Assembly (NCBI GenBank): GCA_017505535.1
Contig: JAFVPD010000015.1
Span: 105,208-169,207, forward strand
Source: Muribaculaceae bacterium
Lineage (GTDB): Bacteria; Bacteroidota; Bacteroidia; Bacteroidales; Muribaculaceae
Reading direction: 5' to 3'
DNA length: 64,000 nt
Shown: in pieces, positions 8,845 through 16,438 of the stretch
Layout of the letters: each line of letters begins with the position of its first letter
How positions within the stretch are numbered: the first letter of the stretch is position 1
Program-made: the position numbers and the translations under genes
Notes under the pieces: generated by a model
Database searches by the model: none
What the model saw: only the letters and a program-made list of their open reading frames with translations
What the model was told of the DNA's origin: nothing

Positions 8845-9627
8845 ATGAAAGTAGCTATAATTGGAGCCGGAAATATGGGTGGCGCAATAGCTCGCGGCCT
8901 TGCTGTGAGTTCGCTTGACGTTGAAATTGCTGTTGCCGATTTGTCGGTGGAGAAGTTGCAAGCATTACAAGAAGAATATCCGCGAGTTACTGTTTCTTCG
9001 GCCAATAAAGAAATCGTAAAAGATGCCGATGTGGTGTTGTTGGCTGTGAAACCATGGCTTGTATCAACTGTGCTTGGAGACATTGCTCAATATATCGATA
9101 GCACAAGAACAATGATTCTGTCTATTGCCGCCGGTGTGACAATCAACGAGATACGCAATTGTATTCCCGGTGGAGATTCTGTGGTAATATTTAGAGCAAT
9201 ACCCAATACGGCAATACTTGTGCATCAGAGCATGACGTTTGTATGTCATAGTGAGAATGCCCAACCTTCGCAAGTAGCTGAAATTAAATCTTTGTTTGAT
9301 GCGCTTGGCAAGGCAGCAATTATAGAAGAGAGATTGATGGGTGCCGCAACTTCGTTGTGTTCGTGTGGAATTGCCTATGCTATGAGATATGTGAGAGCAG
9401 CTACCGAAGGAGGCGTGGAATTGGGCCTTTATCCGCAACAAGGAAAGGAATATGTCCTTCAGACTTTGCGAGGTGCAATTGAATTGCTTGAGGCTACAGG
9501 TAATAATCCGGAAGAGGAGATAGATAAAGTAACAACTCCCGGTGGAATAACAATAAAGGGACTTAATGCAATGGAAGCCAATGGCTTTACCAATGCCGTG
9601 ATTAAAGGTCTCAAAGCTTCGGTTTAA
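8845..9627 (+). CDS. proC: Pyrroline-5-carboxylate reductase
   Basis: The last step of proline synthesis, NAD(P)H-dependent reduction of pyrroline-5-carboxylate. The 260 residues start with a Rossmann nucleotide-binding motif IIGAGNMGGAIARGL, contain VLLAVKPW and FRAIPNTA, and close with the dimerisation and substrate domain TTPGGITIKGLNAM. The region that usually reads GSGPAY is here LCSCGIAYAMRY, a mild deviation next to the substrate pocket. It lies 15 bp after argD and 20 bp before ssb. Confidence 0.93.
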   Translation: MKVAIIGAGNMGGAIARGLAVSSLDVEIAVADLSVEKLQALQEEYPRVTVSSANKEIVKDADVVLLAVKPWLVSTVLGDIAQYIDSTRTMILSIAAGVTINEIRNCIPGGDSVVIFRAIPNTAILVHQSMTFVCHSENAQPSQVAEIKSLFDALGKAAIIEERLMGAATSLCSCGIAYAMRYVRAATEGGVELGLYPQQGKEYVLQTLRGAIELLEATGNNPEEEIDKVTTPGGITIKGLNAMEANGFTNAVIKGLKASV

Positions 9628-9647
9628 TTTGAAACATTCCCAATTAT

Positions 9648-9980
9648 ATGTCGGTAAACAAAGTAATACTTGTAGGAAATGTAGGTCGTGATCCCGAAAT
9701 AAGATATGTGGAGTCGAGACCTGTTGCCTCTTTGTCGTTGGCAACAACAGAAAAGGCCTATACTACGGCAAATGGTGCACAGGTACCGGAGCGTACGGAG
9801 TGGCATAATTTGGTAATGTGGGATAGAGCCGCTGAAATTGCCGAAAAATATATACGCAAAGGGACGAAACTATTTGTTGAGGGAAAATTGCGTACACGCA
9901 CGTGGGAGGATCGCAATACCATAAAGCATACTGTGACTGAGATTTATGTGGAGAATTTTGATATACTTTCTCGTCAATAA
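9648..9980 (+). CDS. ssb: Short single-stranded DNA-binding protein without acidic tail
   Basis: An OB-fold SSB of 110 residues beginning MSVNKVILVGNVGRDPEIRY, with TEWHNLVMWDRAAEIAEKYI and KGTKLFVEGKLRTRTWED, all typical of bacterial SSB. It ends immediately after the last OB strand (VENFDILSRQ) and so lacks the flexible linker and the acidic DDDIPF-like tip used to recruit partner proteins. The next gene begins inside its last 35 bp. It may be a second, specialised SSB, with a full-length copy elsewhere in the genome. Confidence 0.9.
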   Translation: MSVNKVILVGNVGRDPEIRYVESRPVASLSLATTEKAYTTANGAQVPERTEWHNLVMWDRAAEIAEKYIRKGTKLFVEGKLRTRTWEDRNTIKHTVTEIYVENFDILSRQ

Positions 9981-10614
9981 TAAAAAATGTGCGGTAGGAT
10001 TGTTATTGATGTTACTTGCAAACTCTACATTGCAAGCGCAAACTGATGTCGACTCGTTGGTCGTTAATGCTGTAAATCGCATCGTGACATCTTATCCAAA
10101 AGCAACGTTGCAAGATATATATAAAAGTTTTTTTCAAGAGCGGTTTGGTCCGGGACACATTATTCCCAATGAAGAGTCAGCCAAACAATATCTCAAAAAA
10201 GAAATAGCTCAATGGCATGATGTATGTCCCATGACTTACGAACCAACCGGATTAAATGGTGATTATGTCAGAGTGGGTTTAGGATATGTAGTGAAAGGCT
10301 TAGTCCCTTTAGACATATTTATAGATGCGTTTGTTCGTAGTGCAAATATGGCTCAGGGCATATCCTTGTCGCAGTGGACACAGGAATGGCAACATATCAC
10401 AAATGTAATCGATTCAATGAATATCGTGTTGGAAAATTATGCGGTTGATAAATCAAGAATAGATACATTATTATCTTCCGGAGGCTATGTAATGCACCAT
10501 TCGCAATCATATAGAGACTCTTATAATCCGCATTATCGCATTATTAAAAAGGAAATTTTTGAGAAAGAGATATTTCCTTATATAAATAAATCAATTGATA
10601 TAAACCACAATTAG
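9946..10614 (+). CDS. Secreted protein of unknown function
   Basis: I do not recognise this 222-residue protein. A hydrophobic N-terminus with GLLLMLLANSTLQAQ looks like a Sec signal peptide with cleavage after AQA or QAQ. The mature part contains FGPGHIIPNEESAKQYLKK and a tail rich in histidine, tyrosine and serine. The ATG at 9946 lies inside ssb (35-bp overlap) and gives a rather long leader before the signal core, so an internal TTG is also possible. The overlap indicates translation coupled to ssb. The next gene starts 5 bp after its stop. Confidence 0.65.
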   Translation: MWRILIYFLVNNKKCAVGLLLMLLANSTLQAQTDVDSLVVNAVNRIVTSYPKATLQDIYKSFFQERFGPGHIIPNEESAKQYLKKEIAQWHDVCPMTYEPTGLNGDYVRVGLGYVVKGLVPLDIFIDAFVRSANMAQGISLSQWTQEWQHITNVIDSMNIVLENYAVDKSRIDTLLSSGGYVMHHSQSYRDSYNPHYRIIKKEIFEKEIFPYINKSIDINHN

Positions 10615-10619
10615 CAGAG

Positions 10620-11954
10620 ATGAAAATAAGAATTTTAGGCGTAGTGTTATCGTTGTTAATGGCGCTATCAATGTCGGCTACAAAAGTTAAGATAACAGGT
10701 AATATAAATAAAGGAACGTTGCAAACGGTAGATCTTTATGTGGCTATGAGTGGCGAAAATCCCGCTCCGGTTAATATGTCCGACGGAGGGAAAACATATA
10801 GTGTTGAAGTAGATGCTACTGCACCGATGTTTTATTATATGATAGGTGTTATTACCGATTCATCTTCAAATCGTACACAGATATATGCTCCCATTTATGT
10901 CAATCCGTCAAATTTGACGATACACATAGATGTAGTAAATGACGGTGCTGAAACTCGTTTTGTTTCAAGTGATAGCGACCAATCAATTTTGACAAATTAT
11001 TATCAAGATTTTTTGAATAAAAGATTTACAAAGTTGCCTCAGTATGGTCGAGAGGCTCCATTTTTTAACATGATTACCAACTATGCCGATTCAGTGGCCG
11101 AAATCGCAAAAAACGAAGTGGTTGCCGACTATCTGAGATTGCGAGGTTATCTTGATCGAGTGAGCGCAACAACGCAACTGAAAAAGATATATGAGAGACG
11201 TGGGTTAGTATTCCCCAAAGATGCCGAATTCACTATCATGTCAATCAAAGATGTCGAGCAAAACAAAGCATTACCTCATTTATTGTCAGAAACAGCTCCG
11301 ATCGTGGCCCTAAATATTGCAACCGGAGGGAATGTTGTTGATTGTATTGCGCGAGTGAAGACCGAGGTGAAGAATCAAGCATTGAGAAATGCAATTGAAG
11401 ACATTATTGTAAAACAATTCATGTCACAATACAATTATGAAAATGGTATTGAAAATGGACTTGATACGTTGAAAATGATTGCATCGTCTCGGCCTGATTA
11501 TGCACAACTTGAGTATGCCTTTAAAATGAGTTCCTATTCTGCAGTAGGAGCGCCTCTTCCCGATGTGGCAATACATGATGTGGCAGGGAATGTTCACAAA
11601 CTGTCGGAATTTAAGGGGAAATACATTGTCATTGATTTTTGGGCGTCATGGTGTGCCCCATGTAATAGAGAGATACCCTTTTTGAAAGAATTGGAAAAAA
11701 CACTTGGAGTGGATAACGTTGTTTTTGTTGGACTCTCAGTAGATGAAGATACCGAAGCATGGAAAAATGCCTTGGTTAGACACGGATTAAATCATAACCA
11801 ATTTATTGCTCCCGAGGAAATTTCTATGATGCTAAATGTGCAGAGTATTCCTCGATATGTGATATATGATAAAAATGGCAAATTGCTACACCTCAATGCT
11901 CCACGTCCCAGCCAAGGTGATGAGTTGCGACAGTTGTTGTTGCAATTAAAATAG
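10620..11954 (+). CDS. TlpA-like thiol-disulfide oxidoreductase
   Basis: A 444-residue exported protein. Residues 1-20 are a signal peptide ending in SMSA. An N-terminal beta-rich region resembling the DUF4369-type domain found before thioredoxins in Bacteroidota is followed by a helical linker and a C-terminal thioredoxin fold with FWASWCAPC near residue 345 and the cis-proline region VQSIPRYV. Such proteins reduce or exchange disulfides in the envelope. It sits between two other envelope genes, 5 bp and 28 bp away, and probably belongs to the same transcript. Confidence 0.85.
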   Translation: MKIRILGVVLSLLMALSMSATKVKITGNINKGTLQTVDLYVAMSGENPAPVNMSDGGKTYSVEVDATAPMFYYMIGVITDSSSNRTQIYAPIYVNPSNLTIHIDVVNDGAETRFVSSDSDQSILTNYYQDFLNKRFTKLPQYGREAPFFNMITNYADSVAEIAKNEVVADYLRLRGYLDRVSATTQLKKIYERRGLVFPKDAEFTIMSIKDVEQNKALPHLLSETAPIVALNIATGGNVVDCIARVKTEVKNQALRNAIEDIIVKQFMSQYNYENGIENGLDTLKMIASSRPDYAQLEYAFKMSSYSAVGAPLPDVAIHDVAGNVHKLSEFKGKYIVIDFWASWCAPCNREIPFLKELEKTLGVDNVVFVGLSVDEDTEAWKNALVRHGLNHNQFIAPEEISMMLNVQSIPRYVIYDKNGKLLHLNAPRPSQGDELRQLLLQLK

Positions 11955-11982
11955 AAGAGAAAAAAGCCTAAAATATAGAAGT

Positions 11983-12684
11983 ATGAAAAAGATTTTATTT
12001 GCGATTGTTTTATCAGTAGTGTCTGCTGTACAAATTAACGCGCAAAATATACAGTTACACTATGATTTTGGTGGAGATTTGTATGATGAACTTGGAACAC
12101 GTCCTTCGTTAACAACCACAGTCGAAATGTTTAAGCCCGATAAATGGGGTAGCACATTCTTCTTTGTCGATATGGATTATGCCAAAAATGAAGTGGCTTC
12201 GGCCTATTGGGAATTGGCTCGAGAACTTAAATTTTGGAAGGTCCCAATCTCGGTGCATGTAGAGTATGATGGTGGTATAAACTACATTAAAGATAGCTAC
12301 TTGGCTGGTGCGACTTATACGTTTAATAACAAAGATTTTACCAAAGGATTTTCAGCAAGTGTAATGTATAAATACATTCACAGCAATCCGTCGCCCAATA
12401 ATTTCCAGTTTACAGCAACTTGGTATCTCCACTTTGGGCAAGGTAGATATTCTTTTACCGGATTTATGGATTTTTGGCGTGAACGTCACAATTCAGGTAA
12501 TGGAAAAAGTCATTTGTTGACATTCCTTGCTGAGCCCCAATTCTGGGTAAACCTCAACGCATTCCCATGGGCTGATGATGATTTTAAATTAAGTGTAGGA
12601 ACTGAGTGGGAGGTTTCATCTAATTTTGCTTTAATGGATGGGTGGTATTTAAATCCTACATTGGCTCTCAAGTGGACGTTTTAA
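11983..12684 (+). CDS. DUF5020 family outer-membrane protein (Tsx-like)
   Basis: The 233-residue protein has a signal peptide ending in INAQ, then alternating aromatic beta-strands typical of a small barrel: LHYDFGGDLYDELGTRP, TTVEMFKPDKWGSTFFFVDM and a C-terminal strand ending in Phe (ALKWTF). This arrangement resembles the DUF5020 family and, more distantly, Tsx nucleoside channels. That it is a channel is inference. The stop is 3 bp from the start of the acetyltransferase gene. Confidence 0.75.
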   Translation: MKKILFAIVLSVVSAVQINAQNIQLHYDFGGDLYDELGTRPSLTTTVEMFKPDKWGSTFFFVDMDYAKNEVASAYWELARELKFWKVPISVHVEYDGGINYIKDSYLAGATYTFNNKDFTKGFSASVMYKYIHSNPSPNNFQFTATWYLHFGQGRYSFTGFMDFWRERHNSGNGKSHLLTFLAEPQFWVNLNAFPWADDDFKLSVGTEWEVSSNFALMDGWYLNPTLALKWTF

Positions 12685-12687
12685 GCA

Positions 12688-13275
12688 ATGATGACAATGA
12701 CTGAAAAAGAGAAATGTCAAGCCAGAATGCTTTATGATGCCAACAATGATTTGGATTTAATAAAAGAGCGAGAATGGTGTAAGTGTCGTTGCCATGAATT
12801 GAATAATATCTCGCCTGATAATCCCGACAAGCGACGACAAGTGCTTAAAAGTTTATTGGGTAAAGTAGGGCAACAGTTTGAGATATTATCTCCGTTTTAT
12901 TGCGATTATGGATATAATATTGAGATTGGAGAATCGTTCTTTGCAAATCACAATCTTGTGATCCTTGATGGAGCAAAGGTTACTTTTGGCGATAATGTGT
13001 TTATCGGACCCTCTTGTGGCTTTCATACCGCGACACACCCGCTTGATGTGGAACGTCGTAATGCAGGCCTTGAATGGGCACACCCAATCACAGTGGGTAA
13101 TAATGTGTGGTTTGGTGCAAATGTAACGGTATTGCCGGGAGTGACAATAGGTGATAATTGTGTAATCGGAGCCGGAAGTGTTGTCACGCATGACATTCCG
13201 GCGAATGTTGTCGCATTTGGAAATCCATGTCGTGTTCATCGTAGTTTAGAACAACCTCACAATCTTGATGATTGA
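12688..13275 (+). CDS. Sugar O-acetyltransferase (LacA/Maa family)
   Basis: A 195-residue left-handed beta-helix acetyltransferase. The N-terminal Mac domain (MTEKEKCQARMLYDANND and the following helices) is followed by hexapeptide repeats, with the catalytic histidine in GFHTATHPLD and the acetyl-CoA loop WFGANVTVLPGVTIG. The family acetylates maltose, galactosides or glucose with acetyl-CoA; the real substrate is not visible. It is the last gene of the run and is followed by a terminator-like inverted repeat at 13349-13398. Confidence 0.88.
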   Translation: MMTMTEKEKCQARMLYDANNDLDLIKEREWCKCRCHELNNISPDNPDKRRQVLKSLLGKVGQQFEILSPFYCDYGYNIEIGESFFANHNLVILDGAKVTFGDNVFIGPSCGFHTATHPLDVERRNAGLEWAHPITVGNNVWFGANVTVLPGVTIGDNCVIGAGSVVTHDIPANVVAFGNPCRVHRSLEQPHNLDD

Positions 13276-13348
13276 TATAATGCCCTAAATGGCAGAAACA
13301 ATAGCTATTAATAGTATTTGATCAAACTCGCGATATAAGTTTTGAGGT

Positions 13349-13403
13349 TTCGCATGTTCACAGGTTGGTAATATAACTCCGACTTGAGAACATGCGAATT
13401 TTT
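13349..13403 (+). terminator. Terminator-like long inverted repeat before the ECF sigma gene
   Basis: An 11-bp perfect inverted repeat (ttcgcatgttc/gaacatgcgaa) with a 28-nt loop is followed by five T residues. It lies 73 bp after the acetyltransferase stop and 44 bp before the sigma factor, so it could end the upstream transcript or act as a leader element of the sigma gene. Confidence 0.55.
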
Positions 13404-13447
13404 ATAATGAAAAGATGTAACATTTGAAGATGTAACTCGTCTTATAA

Positions 13448-13945
13448 ATGAGTATGGACAAAAAAGAGTTTGAAACACAGGCAAAACGTTTGCGCCCTCA
13501 ATTGGTAAAGCAAGCATATCGGGTTCTTGGGAGTGAAACTGAGGCCGATGATATTGCGCAAGAAACGCTATTAAAATTGTGGGGAATGCGAGAACAACTT
13601 GATGAATATAGTTCATTAGATGCTCTTGCGTTTGTTGTAACTCGACATCTGTGTCTTGACAATTTAAAGCGCATGAGAATGTTATCGCTTGATGAAGTTG
13701 ATGTTTCAGCTATAACTTCTGATTTAAACACTGAAGAGCCAACTCAAGCTCGCATTGACGAGTTGAATGCACTGATAAAACGATTGCCCGATGGCCAACA
13801 GATAATATTGCGCATGAAGCACATCGATGGTATGGAAACGTCGGAGATTGCGCAGATGATTGGCTCAACCGATGGAGCCGTGCGAGTTCAACTATCAAGA
13901 GCGAGAAATAAAGTAAGAGAACTTTTCTTAAATAAAAAACTATGA
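13448..13945 (+). CDS. ECF-type RNA polymerase sigma factor
   Basis: A 165-residue sigma-70 family factor with region 2 (AYRVLGSETEADDIAQETLLKLW, then VTRHLCLDNLKR) and region 4 (LIKRLPDGQQIILRMKHIDGMETSEIAQMIGSTDGAVRVQLSRARNKVREL), the helix-turn-helix that reads the -35 region. There is no N-terminal region 1. The stop overlaps the next gene by ATGA, typical of a sigma factor cotranscribed with a membrane regulator. Confidence 0.92.
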   Translation: MSMDKKEFETQAKRLRPQLVKQAYRVLGSETEADDIAQETLLKLWGMREQLDEYSSLDALAFVVTRHLCLDNLKRMRMLSLDEVDVSAITSDLNTEEPTQARIDELNALIKRLPDGQQIILRMKHIDGMETSEIAQMIGSTDGAVRVQLSRARNKVRELFLNKKL

Positions 13946-14484
13946 GAGAGGAAAATATTAATAATGAAAATGTTCGGGATTTGATGGAACGCTTTATGGC
14001 CGGTGAAACAACTTGTGCTCAAGAGCAAATGTTGTATGAGTATTTCAGACGGAGAGAGTTGCCCAAGGATATGGAGCAATACCGAACAATGATGCTATGG
14101 TATGCGGCCGGAATGCCTGATGATGTTAGCTCAGTAACGTCTCATCGACGTGGTGTTATGAGCCATTTGCGCTGGTGGCATTATGCAAGCATTGCTGCAT
14201 CACTGATGGTGTTGAGCATGATGTGCGCTAAATTTATAGATTCACAGTCTCAACCCCAAGAATATGCAATCTATGAGGGCAGTTATATTGTGAGAGATGG
14301 TGTGAAAATCACCGATCTTGATATTATTATGCCTGAGATAAAACAGGCTGAGGCTTATGTTGAAAGTATTCATCACCCCGTTTTTTCTACTGATGAAATG
14401 CTTACTGAGTGCGTTATTCGTGGAATAGAAGATAAGCAAACTCAAGAGATGGTTCGAAATGTGATTTTTGAGAATAAAGAATGA
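13942..14484 (+). CDS. Membrane protein, probable regulatory partner of the ECF sigma factor
   Basis: This 180-residue protein overlaps the sigma gene by 4 bp. The N-terminal part (NVRDLMERFMAGETTCAQEQMLYEYF) resembles the cytoplasmic anti-sigma segment seen in Bacteroidota, with a single transmembrane helix near residues 72-92 (YASIAASLMVLSMMCAKF) and a periplasmic part of about 85 residues. The cysteine and histidine residues do not form a standard zinc anti-sigma HxxxCxxC motif. Function as anti-sigma factor is inferred from topology and coupling. Confidence 0.65.
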   Translation: MREENINNENVRDLMERFMAGETTCAQEQMLYEYFRRRELPKDMEQYRTMMLWYAAGMPDDVSSVTSHRRGVMSHLRWWHYASIAASLMVLSMMCAKFIDSQSQPQEYAIYEGSYIVRDGVKITDLDIIMPEIKQAEAYVESIHHPVFSTDEMLTECVIRGIEDKQTQEMVRNVIFENKE

Positions 14485-14507
14485 TATAATCCTAAAACTA
14501 AAATATT

Positions 14508-15155
14508 ATGAATAAAATCAGTGTGACAATATTATTGGCGATGAGCACGTTGATGGCTGTGGCTCAAGGTAAAATAGATAAAGCTGTTGCCGAGGTTGAG
14601 AAGAGTCAGGGGGTGAGTATAACTTGCACCGAGAAACGCGACCCAGAGACAAAGCAAGTCTATAAAATGTCGAAGGTTATAAAATTTACCGATAAACGAC
14701 TCGCCACAAAGGTAACAGAAGCGATAATTGCAGAATCGGAAAATGCAATAGAATATACTCGCATTGACACGGAGATTTATCAGGTGATTTTTGTTGATGG
14801 AGGTAGGCGAATGGAATATTACATCGCAAAATATGATAAAAATACTGATTCTTGGGTGCTTGTCGTTGATATAAGGAAAACCAAACAATCAACGCGAGTG
14901 AGTCCTTCGAAGAGGAGACGAACCCTTAAGTCCAAAGATTATTCAATAAATATTGATGGGATTGACATAGAGTATTGGAGAAATTTAGCATCTAAGATTG
15001 ACGGAAATATTTTCTATTTGGGAAATGTTGATTCACTTGGAAATATAGAATTGCCCGAAATAGATATGAGTAGTATTACCGGAGATTTGAATAATTTGGA
15101 AATTGTAATTGGAGACAATTCATTGTCAAGCGATACATCTAAACAACAAAAATAG
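14508..15155 (+). CDS. Small secreted protein cotranscribed with the sigma/regulator pair
   Basis: A 215-residue protein with a signal peptide ending in LMAVAQ. The mature part carries GVSITCTEKRDPETKQVYKM and a repeated alternation of charged strands, resembling small exported Bacteroidota families such as DUF5024 or DUF6108; I am not sure which. The tail after about residue 150 is rich in Asp, Asn and Ser. It starts 23 bp after the regulator and ends at the bidirectional terminator at 15178-15210, completing a three-gene unit. Confidence 0.65.
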   Translation: MNKISVTILLAMSTLMAVAQGKIDKAVAEVEKSQGVSITCTEKRDPETKQVYKMSKVIKFTDKRLATKVTEAIIAESENAIEYTRIDTEIYQVIFVDGGRRMEYYIAKYDKNTDSWVLVVDIRKTKQSTRVSPSKRRRTLKSKDYSINIDGIDIEYWRNLASKIDGNIFYLGNVDSLGNIELPEIDMSSITGDLNNLEIVIGDNSLSSDTSKQQK

Positions 15156-15177
15156 TCAGAGAAATTCCGGTGAAAAA

Positions 15178-15214
15178 AACAATGGCGACCCAAAAGGGGT
15201 CGCCATTGTTTTTT
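15178..15214. terminator. Bidirectional terminator between convergent operons
   Basis: A perfect 13-bp stem (15178-15190 with 15198-15210, core aatggcgacc/ggtcgccatt) with a 7-nt loop. T residues follow it on the plus strand, and seven A residues precede it and serve as the U-tract on the minus strand. It ends the sigma-factor unit (+) and the glyS-lemA-FKBP unit (-). Confidence 0.9.
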
Positions 15215-15234
15215 ATAAAGTGGTATTTTGGGGA

Positions 15235-15792
15235 TCAGTTTACGTCAACCTCGTAGAATGGAATGTCAACTAATTTGATGTTGAAGTGCAATGCTGAAAA
15301 TGGTTTTATTGTACCCATATCAGACGCTCCATATCCGAGTGCATAAGGAATAATTACTTCGCAACTATCTCCTACGTGCATATTAGCCAATGCAACTTTC
15401 CAACCGTCTATAACACCATAACATTTTTGACGATAAATACTATCTCCGTTAGCCGTAAGATTGTAAGAAGAATCAAATGGTTCGTCGTTATATAGACGAC
15501 CAATGTATTTAACATCAACAGTGCTTGTTAATAATGGTGACAAATTGTCTTTAGTTAAAGAGCGATCATTGAAGTAGTGAATGAGAATATATTGGGCTTT
15601 ATCCCATTCGGGATATAACGCTTGATAATAGAGCGATCCATCGCTGTTTGTGCGATTTTGTTGCTCATAAAACCATTGTTCGTTGGCTTCGCGCCATTCG
15701 CGGAATTCTTCCCACGTATTTTCATCGTCCATGCCGCAAGACGAAATGAGTGCGACAATGGTTGCAACTAATATCAATGGAAATTTTTTCAT
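15235..15792 (-). CDS. FKBP-type peptidyl-prolyl isomerase lipoprotein
   Basis: The 185-residue protein begins with a lipoprotein signal ending in LISSC. The C-terminal half is an FKBP domain: VDVKYIGRLYNDEPFDSSY, VIDGWKVALANMHVGDSCEVIIPYALGYGA and FSALHFNIKLVDI. The N-terminal half is a charged helical linker rich in Trp and Glu. It should assist folding of exported proteins. It lies 14 bp after lemA and is the last gene of the minus-strand unit ending at 15178-15210. Confidence 0.88.
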   Translation of the reverse strand: MKKFPLILVATIVALISSCGMDDENTWEEFREWREANEQWFYEQQNRTNSDGSLYYQALYPEWDKAQYILIHYFNDRSLTKDNLSPLLTSTVDVKYIGRLYNDEPFDSSYNLTANGDSIYRQKCYGVIDGWKVALANMHVGDSCEVIIPYALGYGASDMGTIKPFSALHFNIKLVDIPFYEVDVN

Positions 15793-15806
15793 TATCAGAG
15801 AGTTAA

Positions 15807-16415
15807 TTAAAATTCTACAACAGGAGCTTTCGAAGCACCTTCTTCGGCTTTAAATTGAGGTCTTGCGTCAAAGCCAAAAATAGATGCAAAGATATTGCCT
15901 GGGAATTTTTTAATAGTTGTGTTATAGTCTTTTACCGCTTCGGTGTATCGTTGACGCTCAGTTGAGATGCGATTCTCTGTGCCTTCAAGTTGAGTTTGCA
16001 AGTCTTGAAAGTTAGTGTTTGCTTTCAAGTCGGGGTAGGCTTCTCTCACTGCATTAACATAAATGTCAAGAGCACCTTTGAGAGCACCTTGTGCTTGTTG
16101 GAAGTTGTTGAGCGCATCTTGTGATTTTGCTGCTTCGGACGCAGGAATTGCATTAGCATCGTTATAAGCTTTAGTCAATCCGGCACGAGCATTTGTTACG
16201 GCCTCAAGAGTGTTGCTTTCGTGAGATGCGTAACCTTTTACTGTGCTTACAAGGTTAGGAATCAAATCGGCTCTACGTTGATACTGATTCTCAACTTGAG
16301 CCCAAGTTTGTTCAACTACTTGTTCTTTTTCTACCATGCCATTATATTGGCTGCAGCCTGAAAAACAAAAAATTACAGCAACTACAATTATGCCTAATAA
16401 TACTAACTTTTTCAT
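15807..16415 (-). CDS. LemA family protein
   Basis: A 202-residue membrane-anchored coiled-coil protein. The N-terminal hydrophobic segment ends in CFSGCSQYN, so it may be lipidated or a signal anchor. The diagnostic LemA stretch is QVENQYQRRADLIPNLVSTVKGYASHE, followed by long helices and the conserved tail FPGNIFASIFGFDARPQFKAEEGA. The biochemical function of LemA is not settled. It sits 23 bp after glyS. Confidence 0.9.
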   Translation of the reverse strand: MKKLVLLGIIVVAVIFCFSGCSQYNGMVEKEQVVEQTWAQVENQYQRRADLIPNLVSTVKGYASHESNTLEAVTNARAGLTKAYNDANAIPASEAAKSQDALNNFQQAQGALKGALDIYVNAVREAYPDLKANTNFQDLQTQLEGTENRISTERQRYTEAVKDYNTTIKKFPGNIFASIFGFDARPQFKAEEGASKAPVVEF

Positions 16416-16438
16416 ATTAATAGCTGATTTAGATTATT

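Noticed and set aside
9064..9747. Long minus-strand frame of 227 codons across proC and ssb
   Set aside because: proC and ssb on the plus strand are unambiguous; the antisense frame has low-complexity Cys/Ser/His-rich translation and no family resemblance.
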